A stretch of DNA of 64,000 nucleotides, from the NCBI GenBank assembly GCA_028710895.1, contig JAQTTH010000010.1, positions 115,051-179,050 on the forward strand, given 5' to 3'. The notes under the pieces are model-generated. The model did no database searches, had not been told where the DNA came from, and was given only the letters and a program-made list of their open reading frames with translations. Each line of letters begins with the position of its first letter. The stretch's first letter is position 1. Below are positions 43,039 to 52,515 of this stretch, in pieces. This DNA comes from Paludibacter sp. (lineage in GTDB: Bacteria; Bacteroidota; Bacteroidia; Bacteroidales; Paludibacteraceae). The translations under genes were made by a program, and so were the position numbers.

Positions 43039-44265
43039 TTAAAACAAAGCAATACCCATATTGGCTGAAAGATAGTTTACTTTGAATTTTAAGCTGCTTC
43101 CTAATCCTGTGCCATAGGTATATCTGAGGTCGAACGAAACGGGTATGCCAAATACCTTTGTTCGGCATCCTACACCGGCAAACGGTCCGGTTTCGAAATT
43201 CAGATAGGTACATTTGCCATTGTTTAAATCAGAAAATGCAAGTTTCCCATCCGGACTATAAGCATTAATCTGAACCTTCAGTTCCGAATCGAGTGTTGTT
43301 TTTATAAACAGTCCACCCAACAGCATTGGTTTGAACTTCGTTCTCGACAAATCATAGGTAAAATATACATTGTTTGCCATGTTGAACCGCTTTTCCCAAA
43401 ACCGAACCGAATAACTATAAAAACCTGTTGAGTATGTTAGCTTGTTGAATTGCTTTTCGAGGCTGTATGCATTTTCAATCTTTAATCTGAGCTTCTGATT
43501 GTTGATAAACGGTACCGGAAAATCAACAAAAATTCCTAGCCTCGGGGAAAATATAGTTTCATAGGTATTAAGCGTGATAACATCTGTACTTTTGGCTGTA
43601 TTGTTTACCTGCATGGAACCATAGCCGGCTAAAATACCCACATGCATCTTTTCAATTTTTTGTTTCTTTTCGTAAATCACGCATTGATCTTCGATACACA
43701 TATCTTTGTGATAATATTTTATAAGGGATAAAAGTGAATTATAGTCAATAGTTGTACTCATTAACTTCTCGCAGGTTTTTGTACTGCCCTGAAGCAATGG
43801 TGCAAGTGTACTGACATATTCGTTTTTATTTTTCAAATACGATGCATTGTCTGTTTTCTCTATATACTGTGTATTTTTAAGTTCAGTTAACGTATCGTTA
43901 TTTCTGACATAATAATAGCCACCTGTATTGTCCTGATAATAGAATAAATCAATAATACCATCGATTAAAAATTCCAGAAAATGTTTCTGATTGGTTGAGT
44001 CGTTTGGAATTGTAGCAGAGATATAATATTTCCCGTTATCATATCGGTACTGACTTATGTCGTCCGGGGTAAAAGTGCTTATTTTATCACTGCTTACATC
44101 TTTGAGAAAACATTTTTGGGAGCTCAGGTTATTGTTTTTAACGGCAATTAAACCAAAAATAGTATCGTTTTGATTGTTGATTACATAGCCACTTTCATAG
44201 CTTTGGGAATATAAACCGCAGGAAATACAAAGGCAAACTGCCATTAGGATAGTTGTGATTTTCAT
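43039..44265 (-). CDS. Predicted outer-membrane protein, unknown function
   Basis: A 408-residue exported protein with signal peptide (~1-20, ending CGLYSQ). The N-terminal half is mixed (ESGYVINNQNDTIFGLIAVK, DDISQYRYDNGKYYIS), and the C-terminal half has barrel-like strands (MHVGILAGYGSMQVN, NNVYFTYDLSRTKF, FETGPFAGVGCRTKVFGIPV, FDLRYTYGTGLG) ending MGIALF with terminal Phe. The opening resembles a common Bacteroidota type in which a short non-barrel domain precedes a porin-like barrel. It sits between the sulfatase gene and the remnant of its paralogue. Its leader holds a possible attenuator. Confidence 0.75.
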   Translation of the reverse strand: MKITTILMAVCLCISCGLYSQSYESGYVINNQNDTIFGLIAVKNNNLSSQKCFLKDVSSDKISTFTPDDISQYRYDNGKYYISATIPNDSTNQKHFLEFLIDGIIDLFYYQDNTGGYYYVRNNDTLTELKNTQYIEKTDNASYLKNKNEYVSTLAPLLQGSTKTCEKLMSTTIDYNSLLSLIKYYHKDMCIEDQCVIYEKKQKIEKMHVGILAGYGSMQVNNTAKSTDVITLNTYETIFSPRLGIFVDFPVPFINNQKLRLKIENAYSLEKQFNKLTYSTGFYSYSVRFWEKRFNMANNVYFTYDLSRTKFKPMLLGGLFIKTTLDSELKVQINAYSPDGKLAFSDLNNGKCTYLNFETGPFAGVGCRTKVFGIPVSFDLRYTYGTGLGSSLKFKVNYLSANMGIALF

Positions 44266-44331
44266 TAAAGAGAAATTTTCAGGATTTGTTATTAAGACTA
44301 CTTTTTAAGCAGAGTTCAGTCACCGCACCAT

Positions 44332-44397
44332 AAAAAAAACCTGCAGTCGCTGTTCGGCCTATGGCTCTTGCGAAACTCGCTGCTGGAAGCAAAGATA
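44332..44397 (-). promoter_or_regulatory. Promoter with terminator-like hairpin in the leader of the outer-membrane protein gene
   Basis: Minus-strand TATCTTTG (44397-44390) is followed about 15-50 nt later by GCAGCG ... CG(A)CTGCAGG and then eight T (44339-44332), well before the ATG at 44265. This could be an attenuator or a ~50-nt RNA. The rest of the 342-bp gap 44266-44607 shows no gene. Confidence 0.4.
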
Positions 44398-44607
44398 CTT
44401 CGCTCAACTATTCATGTCTATTAAACTACGGCAAACTCTAAACAACTTAGCAAACTGGACTCGTATGGAATATAGTTGAATAATCTTGTAAATTGGCGCA
44501 TAGGTTTATTATTATCGCACCAAATTTACAAATAACTTTTTAAATTAAAAAATAGGGTAATCTTATTTTTGTCTGAAATGCATTGCTTGCTGGTCTGACA
44601 GCCTTTT

Positions 44608-46407
44608 TTACTTTTTCTCAAAATAATTCTTCCGAATCATTAAGTCCGACACTTGCCAGGCTTCGCGGGTGTGGAGAACAAGCTGGGGTGAAAGTTTGGC
44701 GGTATTTCCAAATTCGTCGAAACGGGCATTTACGGCAAAGCCGGCCTTGGCTTTGCTGAAAAGGCTTTGACCCAATCCATGCCAGCCGTAACTTTTGAGA
44801 CCAAGCATATCGAGCAGGGTAGGGTATACGTCTATTTGTCCGGCAACGGGGGTGTAGGTTTTTCTCACCGGACTATTAATGATGATAAGCGGTGTTTGAC
44901 TGATGGAGGTATGCCATTGTTTGTCGGCGTATTTTTTCCATTGCGCGGGTTGTTGTTTGGTTCCGTCGTGATCGCCCGATATAAGGAGGATGGACTTATC
45001 CAGTACGCCGCTTTTGCGCAAACCTTTTACAAATATTCCGAGGCATTTATCCACATAATGCACGGCGTTGAGGTAGCGGGCCATCTCGGGCGGGCAGTCT
45101 TTGGGGGCTTTCAGGTAAATGCGGTTATGCAGCAATACATACGGATCGTGGGAGCTAAGCGTGACTAACTGCGCCAGAAAAGGCGTTTTGAAGCCATTCA
45201 CTTTTTCCACCGATTGTGCCAGAAATGTGCTGTCGGTGAGTCCAAAATCGTAGCTTTCGTCGTCCCTGAACTGTTCAATGGCAATCAGTTCGTCGTAGCC
45301 CAGGGTTTTGTTCATCATGCCCTGATTCCAGAACGACCCGTTACCACCCAGCAGGGTGTGGCTGTTGTAACCCTTCGCATGCAGGGCTTTTGCCAGGGTG
45401 TTGTAGGTGTTGTGTTGATATTTGAAACAGGCTGCCCCGTTGTGAGGCGGAAGCATGCCGGTGTTGAAAATTAATTGCGTATCGCTGGAGTGCCCGATAT
45501 TTACCTGAGGCACCATGTGCGGGGCGTAAAAACAAGTTTTTCCTTTTATCAGGCTGTTGAGGTAGGGCGTTATTTCCTGCCCGCCCAGCTTGTTGCCGAT
45601 GGGGAACGATTCGAGCGATTCCACGATAACCAGTATCACGTTCTTTTTGGTACTATCGCACGGGTGATCGAAACTTTCGTACTTCTTGTGTTGGGCGAGC
45701 CATTGCTCAATCTGTGTTTTTTCGGCGGGAGTGAATTCCTTGTTTGTATCCACAAGCGATTTAAACTGCCATATCCAGCAATGCAGAAAACCATAGGTGG
45801 AAGCTCCATCCACCACGTCGTATTTAAACTCATTTTCGTCGGACAGCAGGTTACTCACTTCGTGGCGGTCGATATACAGATTTATGCCTATAGTTGCCGA
45901 AATGCCCATGATGATAAGTCCGGAATTGATAAGGCGTAATTTGCCGGACTCCAGCACCAGCCTCTTGCGAAAAAAGAGCAGATAAGCTACCAAAAGTGCC
46001 AGTGTAGGTGCTATGAACAAGATATCACCCCAATGAAAAGCCGAAACAATGCTGTCGGCCAGTTCGCCCAGATTGCCAATCATGGTATAACTGTCGAGCG
46101 GCAAAATGCTGAAATAGGTTCTGTAATAGAGTAAATTGCAGATGAGATAGAGATTGATAAAAAACAGGATGTAGAACAGGATCTCTTTTCTGATTTTCAC
46201 GAAAAAGTAGGGCAGACTCAGTGCAAAGCAGGTAGCCAGGTGCAGAAATACCGTTGAGGGTAAATCGGTGGCAATTTGTCGTTCCACCACATCGAAAAAT
46301 AACCAGAAATTGAAATACAGAATGGCAACACTAAGCCAATAGAATAAAATATTGTAACGGTATTTGAGTAGAAACTCGGATGTGGCAGAAATGGCGGTTC
46401 GAAACAT
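44608..46407 (-). CDS. LTA synthase-like membrane sulfatase family protein
   Basis: Predicted phospho-group transferase of the alkaline phosphatase superfamily anchored in the inner membrane, 599 residues. About five hydrophobic segments fill the first ~200 residues, followed by an extracytoplasmic sulfatase domain: NVILVIVESLESFPIG with the metal-binding Glu, NIGHSSDTQLIFNTG where LtaS has its nucleophile Thr in GxTSD (here Ser), HTLLGGNGSFWNQG, LVTLSSHDPY, and LLISGDHDGT. Such proteins transfer phosphoglycerol or phosphoethanolamine to envelope glycans (family knowledge). ATG 46407 is chosen because the extension to 46536 is hydrophilic and overlaps repeats. Confidence 0.85.
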   Translation of the reverse strand: MFRTAISATSEFLLKYRYNILFYWLSVAILYFNFWLFFDVVERQIATDLPSTVFLHLATCFALSLPYFFVKIRKEILFYILFFINLYLICNLLYYRTYFSILPLDSYTMIGNLGELADSIVSAFHWGDILFIAPTLALLVAYLLFFRKRLVLESGKLRLINSGLIIMGISATIGINLYIDRHEVSNLLSDENEFKYDVVDGASTYGFLHCWIWQFKSLVDTNKEFTPAEKTQIEQWLAQHKKYESFDHPCDSTKKNVILVIVESLESFPIGNKLGGQEITPYLNSLIKGKTCFYAPHMVPQVNIGHSSDTQLIFNTGMLPPHNGAACFKYQHNTYNTLAKALHAKGYNSHTLLGGNGSFWNQGMMNKTLGYDELIAIEQFRDDESYDFGLTDSTFLAQSVEKVNGFKTPFLAQLVTLSSHDPYVLLHNRIYLKAPKDCPPEMARYLNAVHYVDKCLGIFVKGLRKSGVLDKSILLISGDHDGTKQQPAQWKKYADKQWHTSISQTPLIIINSPVRKTYTPVAGQIDVYPTLLDMLGLKSYGWHGLGQSLFSKAKAGFAVNARFDEFGNTAKLSPQLVLHTREAWQVSDLMIRKNYFEKK

Positions 46408-46540
46408 TAATGTAATGCTTTTGTAATAAATTTGAAACCGCAAATTTATGGAAATAGTTTGGAAGATTAATGCAGGTTGGATATAATGAGAAAAATGGGG
46501 GGATTGAAGGGAGAAAAAAGTAATTAGGGCCTGCAAAAAA

Positions 46541-46766
46541 AACTCCGATAGGAGTTAAATATGCATAACCCCCAGTGAGCATAGCGATACTGGGGGATAT
46601 GCATGACCTCAAAAATACAACCCCGTAGTGGGTTGAACTATTTATGTGATTACTGTTGAACCCCCATTCGGGGTTCGAATTTGTGTTTTGTATTACCCAC
46701 GGGTTTAGCTTCGCTGATTTTCAATTCACCCGGGGTTATTCACATTAAAGTCCTTTGGACTTTTAA
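46541..46766. repeat. Cluster of six different REP-like palindromes
   Basis: In order: AACTCCGATAGGAGTT (46541-46556); a long stem with CCCCCAGT/ACTGGGGG flanked by ATGCATA/ATATGCAT (46559-46604); CAACCCCGTAGTGGGTTGAAC region (46619-46637); TTGAACCCC/GGGGTTCGAA (46656-46679); an ACCC-CGGGT stem (46695-46737); AAAGTCCTTTGGACTTT (46747-46764). They fill most of the 474-bp gap 46408-46881, which has no gene. Confidence 0.8.
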
Positions 46767-46842
46767 TTTGGTTTTGAATTCAATCCACAAAATGAAGTAA
46801 ATTGTGGACAAAACTCCAATAATAAAATACTACCAACTATAT

Positions 46843-46874
46843 AAAACCCTGCACTTTTCGAAATGCAGGGTTTT
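46843..46874. terminator. Terminator after the carboxypeptidase-regulatory-like protein gene
   Basis: Stem AAAACCCTGCA / TGCAGGGTTTT with a 10-nt loop, just after the minus-strand stop at 46882. Confidence 0.85.
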
Positions 46875-46881
46875 AGGGATT

Positions 46882-48144
46882 TTATTGCTCTTTCAGTAGA
46901 AAGTCAGGAATCATGGCATCCACTTTTTTCTTGATTATTTTTCCGGCAAACAGCACATTTTCGTCTAATATTGTACCGTCGGACCTGATTGTGCAGGTAT
47001 CACTCGCAAAGGTGATTGTTGAATTGATTTTCCCAAGGTAATTGTTATTGGATGTTCGGTAATCCAAAGCCGTTGTCCAGAATTTATCAACCGTACTATA
47101 GTTGAACCTTTTGTGGGTCATATCAATGGGTTTGTTGTTGTAATTAAAAAAATCGAAAATATAGAATGTTCGCCCTTTTAGTCCAACAATTTGCAATTCA
47201 TTCCTGCTTTTATACCGCATATAATTATTGAAGTTTACAAATTCCTTCTCTATTTCCTGCGTTGAGTCATTGATATAATATTCTATCGCAACATAGCCAT
47301 TTTGCTTGAGTCGGTCGCTATATAACGCCCTGCAAAAATGCTCCCTGGAATTGTAAAAGGCGCTGGTTCTGTTTTTCTGAAATTTACGTTCAACCATATT
47401 GTTTTTAAACGGATAGGGTTGATAAAAGTAATAAGCCAGGTATTTGCATATGCTGGCTTGGGGGCTTTCAATAATTTTGAATCCCACCAAATCAACCGAT
47501 AGTTTAAATCCCAATTCAGGATAATCAATTTTGATAGGAGCATTTGCTCGTACCGAAAAGATATTTAAAATTCGTTGGTTATCTGCACTGTCATTTCTTA
47601 CCAGGTCGGATAACTCAATCTTTTTTAGAAGTATGTCCAGGGAGTCGGGCTTATGTTTAATGGTGTCGGTATACCTGCTAAATTGCAATACAGATTCATT
47701 TTCGAGGATAATTTTTTTGCTCCAGGAGTCGCTCCCCAAAAATATATTCCGAAATTTCTGTACACTTTTGTCGCGTGAGTTTTTACCGGTTACTTCTACT
47801 TCCGAGAGTTGTACTGTTTTTTCTTGCAGGAGTATTGTAAATCTTTCGGGGTTATACTGCGCAACGTCTATCGTCGTTAACTCATATCCAATCCGGCTTA
47901 CAATTAATTTGCAGGGGAATTGAACTTCTTTGAGCGTAAAAAGTCCGCTTTCGTTGGTTGAGGTTCCAATGGTTGTTCCGTTTATATAAACAGTGGCATC
48001 GGCTATTGGCTTCATGTTTACATTGTCGGATACAATGCCTGTTATTGTGTTCTGCCCGTAAACACAAGGGAAAATGAATAACAACAGGAAGACGGCAATT
48101 TGTATTGCCGATAGTTGTACATTGGGTTTGCAACGAAAATTCAT
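46882..48144 (-). CDS. Exported carboxypeptidase-regulatory-like domain protein
   Basis: A 420-residue exported protein: signal peptide ~1-30 (FLLLFIFPCVYG), then a CarboxypepD_reg-like domain (TITGIVSDNVNMKPIADATV, ESGLFTLKEVQFPCKL, IVSRIGYELTTIDV) and a long C-terminal region without recognised domain (FQKNRTSAFYNSREHFCRAL, LKGRTFYIFDFFNYNNKPID). Such proteins occur in Bacteroidota outside TonB receptors; the function is unknown. It starts 32 nt after the sensor kinase stop, so it is probably the third gene of an rlmH-kinase operon, an unexpected partner. Confidence 0.75.
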   Translation of the reverse strand: MNFRCKPNVQLSAIQIAVFLLLFIFPCVYGQNTITGIVSDNVNMKPIADATVYINGTTIGTSTNESGLFTLKEVQFPCKLIVSRIGYELTTIDVAQYNPERFTILLQEKTVQLSEVEVTGKNSRDKSVQKFRNIFLGSDSWSKKIILENESVLQFSRYTDTIKHKPDSLDILLKKIELSDLVRNDSADNQRILNIFSVRANAPIKIDYPELGFKLSVDLVGFKIIESPQASICKYLAYYFYQPYPFKNNMVERKFQKNRTSAFYNSREHFCRALYSDRLKQNGYVAIEYYINDSTQEIEKEFVNFNNYMRYKSRNELQIVGLKGRTFYIFDFFNYNNKPIDMTHKRFNYSTVDKFWTTALDYRTSNNNYLGKINSTITFASDTCTIRSDGTILDENVLFAGKIIKKKVDAMIPDFLLKEQ

Positions 48145-48176
48145 ATTCAGCGTATTTTCGGTTTATATTTTCTTTT

Positions 48177-51100
48177 TCAGGCTTTTGGCAAGGTAATACT
48201 AAATGTGGTTCCTTCGTCTACCGCAGAGTTGAATGAAATGGTTCCACCGGATATTTCAATAATGTTTTTGGCAATGGCAAGTCCCAGTCCCATGCCTGTT
48301 GATTTGGTCGTAAAGTTTGGTACAAACAACTTGTCCTGAACTTCATTGTCAATGCCAACACCGTTGTCGATAATCAGGATGACTATTTGGTCAATATCCT
48401 CGTTTAGCTTTACTTCAATTTCTCCCTCACGATTATCCGGAATTGCCTGAATGGCATTTTTAATCAAATTATTAAATACCTGAACCAACTGTTCGGGGTC
48501 GGCATATACAAACACATCCTTTTTCGGCCCGAGGTAGGTAATCTGAATATCCTCGTTGTTGTTGCTGAATAATTGTACGGCCGAATGCAGACGGGCAGCA
48601 ATGTCCACCCGTTCGAAATTGGCTTCGGGCATGCGGGCAAAATTGGAGAAAGTGCCGGCAATGCGCGATAAATTGTCAATCTGCTCGATAAGCATTCCGG
48701 TCGATTTCTCGAAATAGTCATCAAACCGCCCATCGTTCATTTTATGGGTTCGCTGAAGCTGCTGAATGCTCAGTTTCATGGGCGTAAGCGGATTGTTGAT
48801 TTCATGCGCTACCTGTCGTGCCATCGATTTCCAGGCCGACTCGCGTTCCGATTTTGCCAACAATCGGGCGCTTTGTTCCAGTTCGTCTACTGTGCGATTA
48901 TACTGGATTACCAATTGTCCTATTTCGTCGTTGAAATTATAATCAATTTTCTCGTTTCGTCGGCCCAGACGCATTTCTTTCAGCTTGTTTTCGAGCACGA
49001 TAAGTGGAGCCGAAAGTTGCTGACCGATAAATAAACTGAGCAAAATAGCCAAAACAATTATGATCAGGTAAATGTGGATAATAACTGTGAGGAAACTTTC
49101 AATTTCGTTCCGGATCTCGTCCTGACTGAAAAACTGCGGAATGGCAATGTACCCTATCTGCAGAAAATCACCGTTGTAAAAGTCGGTGTAACCTGTCAGA
49201 TAATCCAATTTTCCAATGTGTTCGTATTGATTCAGGTTGGCATTTGGTGTAAAGTAAGCCGTTGGCGAAATTCGGTTGCTAATCAGATTTTTGTTGAAGA
49301 TAATTGGTTGAGAACTGCCCACCAACACGCCCTTGTTGTTGTACACATGTATGTCGGTGTGATAAATGTAGGATAAATCCTGCAAATCGAAATTCAATGC
49401 CTGTGTATTGAGCGCATTCAAATCCTGATTCCAGTAATACATGTCCTGCAAAGCCTTCTGAACGTATGTTTTTTTATTCTCCAGGTTGGCAATTTGTTCT
49501 TCCTTGTACTTCTTTTTGATAAAATCGACGGATACATAGAATATACCAAGGAAACTGATTATGAGTAATCCAATAAAGGCATATTGAAATTTAGCTGTCA
49601 ATCCTAACCTGTAATTTCGTTGTTGATGTGTGAGCAGATACATCCAGATTATCAACCAGCAAAGTGAGAAAAATGCTAAAAACGTATAGGCAAAATATAA
49701 AACGAATGAAGCCCGGTCGTACGGTTGTTGCTCGGTTATTACAATACAGGTGTTGGAATTTGGCGAATAAATATAGTGAATACGGTTCTTGTAGATTGTT
49801 TTGAAAAAATCCGATTTTAGGTTGGGTATCCAACTGTTATCAGCCGCGTATTCTATTTTCCCTGACGAATAAACAAGGCGTTGATGCTCGTATTTGGCAA
49901 TGGCAATGTTTAGTTTCGACTGTATATCGGGCGACGAAGCAATGAGCAGATTCGGAAAACTGTAACTTTTAAAATTTCGGCGTGGATAGAATTCCATGAA
50001 GAATGCAATGGAGTCCTTACCAAATGGTTTGGTAAGGAATGAGCCAATATACGACATGTTATTCTCGTTAGCCGGAACGCTGTAGAAATGAGTGTCTTTA
50101 ATTCGTGACCCTACACTTTGTATAAACTGATTATATTCATTGTATACGCTGCTATGAAGAACAGTTGCATTCAATCGCATCAAATATTTATTCCAAAATC
50201 CACGTAAATAGGTTCGGTTTAAATAGTTGTTTGCATTGGTCAGAGAATCTGTTTTCGAAACTAAATGGCTTATTCGTCTGTCTTTGAGTATTTGTACATC
50301 CAATTCTTCGAGCAGGATATCGGCCATCCGGTCGTTGTCGGTGTTTCCGTTTATATAAATGTTCTGAGCTAACACTTTATATTTGTCAACTTTTTTATCG
50401 TTGTTGATAATCAGTGAATTGATTACTACAAAAGCTGCGTAAAAAAATGTCCAGCAAGCTACGTAAATATAGATGTTTTTATATTTTGGGAAGTAATAGG
50501 GCAAGTAAAACGCAAGACTAAGTATCACATAAGAGAGTACTAATCTTATGGAGTCGTCACGCGATATGAAGAAGCATGCAACAAATAAAGAAGCGGCAAT
50601 GAGCAAATCAATTAATAATGCCTGTTTTAGTCTTTTGTGTGTTTTAAACCAGTTATGTGTTTTGAAAAAGAGCATGACCAGACCGATACCCAACACCAAT
50701 AGCAGAAAATGCAGCCAGATAGAAATGAAAGAGATGTCGTTGAATTGCAGAATATTGAGCTGGATGCTTGAATGATAAATGAGCCCGTTTAAAATGTTGT
50801 AGACAAAGGCAAAATACAATCCAAACGAAACCAGTAAGAAGGCATGTGTGGTGGTTGATTTTACCGAATCTGTGTTGGTATGAAAATAAAATAAATAAAT
50901 AGTTGAAATAATAAATCCGGTAGCAATTGTCAGGTGACTAATGGATGCCAGAAAGGGATTGGAGGCATACTGAAACGGCGAAAAAAGCTTGTTCCAAAAG
51001 AGCAGCGCGGGTAGGTTGAAATATAAACAGATTCCCACTAACGCTCCTGTACCTACTGCAATTATTGAAAACAGGTTGAGCTTTATTCGCTTTTTATGAA

Positions 51101-51779
51101 TGAAATACGGAAAGCGGGCATACAGGATGAAGAATACGAAAAATGCCAGTGCATATGCTAAAAGTCCGGGGATTGCCCATGTTTCGTTGTAAATTGCTGT
51201 AGTTGGTTCTGAAAGCGTGAATAAATAATCGCCGTGAGAGCAACGTATTGCATATTTATCTGTTATTTTCCCCGCTACAATGTTTATTTGTTTATCCAGT
51301 CTAAATCCCTGCGAGAAATTATTTATCAGTTCGTTGTTTTCGTAGGGATAGTTATTCTTTACTTTAATAAGAGCCAATAATTTGACGGAATCGAATGTGA
51401 GTAGCCTGCTGACACAGTGCGCATTGGGTAACTGGGCGTAATGCCAGTTGGTGGAGTCGGGTAGGGGCAGGCTACTAATGTCGAGGTTATTGTCCGACCA
51501 AAAGCTCATTTCGCCCTTACTAAAAACATAATATGAAATGTCGTCGTCGGCAAAGGGATAATGACTCAATGAATCGATAGATGTATGAGTAATAATCTCC
51601 TTCATTTTCTCCAATGTTTGTGCAGCCTTAGTTTCTTTCACATTCAGCTGAGCCTGAAATTCACTTACATTGATGACATGACTCGGGGATAATTGATAAA
51701 AATAGTCGCACATCAACCCACTCACAATGCTGATGAGCATAATGATAATGAATAGACGATTATTTTTTTTATTTTTCAT
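48177..51779 (-). CDS. Large multi-membrane sensor histidine kinase
   Basis: A 1200-residue kinase. One N-terminal membrane helix (~9-26), a periplasmic region to ~205, then roughly seven hydrophobic segments (for example AWAIPGLLAYALAFFVFFIL, LIIAVLAILLSLF later), a second extracytoplasmic region, a HAMP-type linker (IVLENKLKEMRLGRRNEKID), HisKA with MARQVAHEINNPLTPMKLSI (phospho-acceptor His992) and HATPase_c with N box NNLIKNAIQAIP, IIDNGVGID and GMGLGLAIAK. No receiver domain or adjacent response regulator is present. It follows rlmH by 11 nt. The signal is unknown; the kinase is likely orphan and sits in the inner membrane. Confidence 0.9.
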   Translation of the reverse strand: MKNKKNNRLFIIIMLISIVSGLMCDYFYQLSPSHVINVSEFQAQLNVKETKAAQTLEKMKEIITHTSIDSLSHYPFADDDISYYVFSKGEMSFWSDNNLDISSLPLPDSTNWHYAQLPNAHCVSRLLTFDSVKLLALIKVKNNYPYENNELINNFSQGFRLDKQINIVAGKITDKYAIRCSHGDYLFTLSEPTTAIYNETWAIPGLLAYALAFFVFFILYARFPYFIHKKRIKLNLFSIIAVGTGALVGICLYFNLPALLFWNKLFSPFQYASNPFLASISHLTIATGFIISTIYLFYFHTNTDSVKSTTTHAFLLVSFGLYFAFVYNILNGLIYHSSIQLNILQFNDISFISIWLHFLLLVLGIGLVMLFFKTHNWFKTHKRLKQALLIDLLIAASLFVACFFISRDDSIRLVLSYVILSLAFYLPYYFPKYKNIYIYVACWTFFYAAFVVINSLIINNDKKVDKYKVLAQNIYINGNTDNDRMADILLEELDVQILKDRRISHLVSKTDSLTNANNYLNRTYLRGFWNKYLMRLNATVLHSSVYNEYNQFIQSVGSRIKDTHFYSVPANENNMSYIGSFLTKPFGKDSIAFFMEFYPRRNFKSYSFPNLLIASSPDIQSKLNIAIAKYEHQRLVYSSGKIEYAADNSWIPNLKSDFFKTIYKNRIHYIYSPNSNTCIVITEQQPYDRASFVLYFAYTFLAFFSLCWLIIWMYLLTHQQRNYRLGLTAKFQYAFIGLLIISFLGIFYVSVDFIKKKYKEEQIANLENKKTYVQKALQDMYYWNQDLNALNTQALNFDLQDLSYIYHTDIHVYNNKGVLVGSSQPIIFNKNLISNRISPTAYFTPNANLNQYEHIGKLDYLTGYTDFYNGDFLQIGYIAIPQFFSQDEIRNEIESFLTVIIHIYLIIIVLAILLSLFIGQQLSAPLIVLENKLKEMRLGRRNEKIDYNFNDEIGQLVIQYNRTVDELEQSARLLAKSERESAWKSMARQVAHEINNPLTPMKLSIQQLQRTHKMNDGRFDDYFEKSTGMLIEQIDNLSRIAGTFSNFARMPEANFERVDIAARLHSAVQLFSNNNEDIQITYLGPKKDVFVYADPEQLVQVFNNLIKNAIQAIPDNREGEIEVKLNEDIDQIVILIIDNGVGIDNEVQDKLFVPNFTTKSTGMGLGLAIAKNIIEISGGTISFNSAVDEGTTFSITLPKA

Positions 51780-51790
51780 GCTGAAATTTT

Positions 51791-52264
51791 TTATTCGTGA
51801 TGATAAGGTTCCCCTTTCAGTATAGTCATGGCCCTGTAGAGTTGTTCTACAAAAATGAGGCGTATCATTTGATGCGAAAAAGTCATTGCCGACATTGAGA
51901 TTTTACCGTTGGCACGCTGATAAACCCTTTCGGCAAAACCATACGGTCCACCTACAACAAAAATCATGCGCTTATGCGAAGCCAGCATCTTTTTTGAAAT
52001 GAATTCGGAGAATCCAACAGAGCTATATTGCTTTCCTTTTTCGTCGAGCAATACTACTTCGTCGCTGTTATCCAGTTGTTTGAGAATTAAATCAGCTTCT
52101 TTTTCCTGCTGCTCACCTATCGATAAGTTTTTTGTGTTTTTCAGTTCGGGTATAACGAGCATTTCAAACGGAATATAAAACTTTAGCCTGTTTTGATATT
52201 CTTCCTGGAGTTTAATCAAATGATTATTAGTCGATTTACCGACTGTTAGTAGTACTATTTTCAT
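51791..52264 (-). CDS. rlmH: 23S rRNA (pseudouridine1915-N3)-methyltransferase
   Basis: SPOUT methyltransferase that methylates pseudouridine 1915 in helix 69 of 23S rRNA. The 157-residue length is typical. Seen: MKIVLLTVGKSTNNHLIKLQ at the start, LLDEKGKQYSSVGFSEFISK, the SAM-binding knot FVVGGPYGF, and the C-terminal MTFSHQMIRLIFVEQLYRA followed by LKGEPYHHE. It is first in a minus-strand run with the large kinase 11 nt downstream. Confidence 0.97.
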   Translation of the reverse strand: MKIVLLTVGKSTNNHLIKLQEEYQNRLKFYIPFEMLVIPELKNTKNLSIGEQQEKEADLILKQLDNSDEVVLLDEKGKQYSSVGFSEFISKKMLASHKRMIFVVGGPYGFAERVYQRANGKISMSAMTFSHQMIRLIFVEQLYRAMTILKGEPYHHE

Positions 52265-52326
52265 TTATTTAGATAATTATAGCTTTCTGGCGTGTTATTT
52301 GTACAATTAAAAAACGGTCGATTTAT

Positions 52327-52358
52327 TTGGATGCAACAAATTAATTAATGTACTTTTG
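52327..52358 (+). promoter_or_regulatory. Promoter of the DUF4783-nadC operon
   Basis: TTG at 52327-52329 and TACTTTTG at 52351-52358, 21 nt apart. The predicted leader is about 150 nt long, unusually long for this window; no riboswitch fold was recognised in it. Confidence 0.65.
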
Positions 52359-52515
52359 CACTGTGATTATCAAATCCAATGCAAATATGGCATTTTTTAA
52401 CGACAAAATAGTTGGTTTTACGCTATTTTTTGAAAAAAGTCGTATTCTTATATGAAATGAGTCTCATTTAGAAGAGATAAATTCCGTTCGACCATAATTT
52501 AAAAATTATTTACGA

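Noticed and set aside
45475..45939. 154-codon plus-strand frame
   Set aside because: Antisense to the sulfatase gene; no start context and no family.
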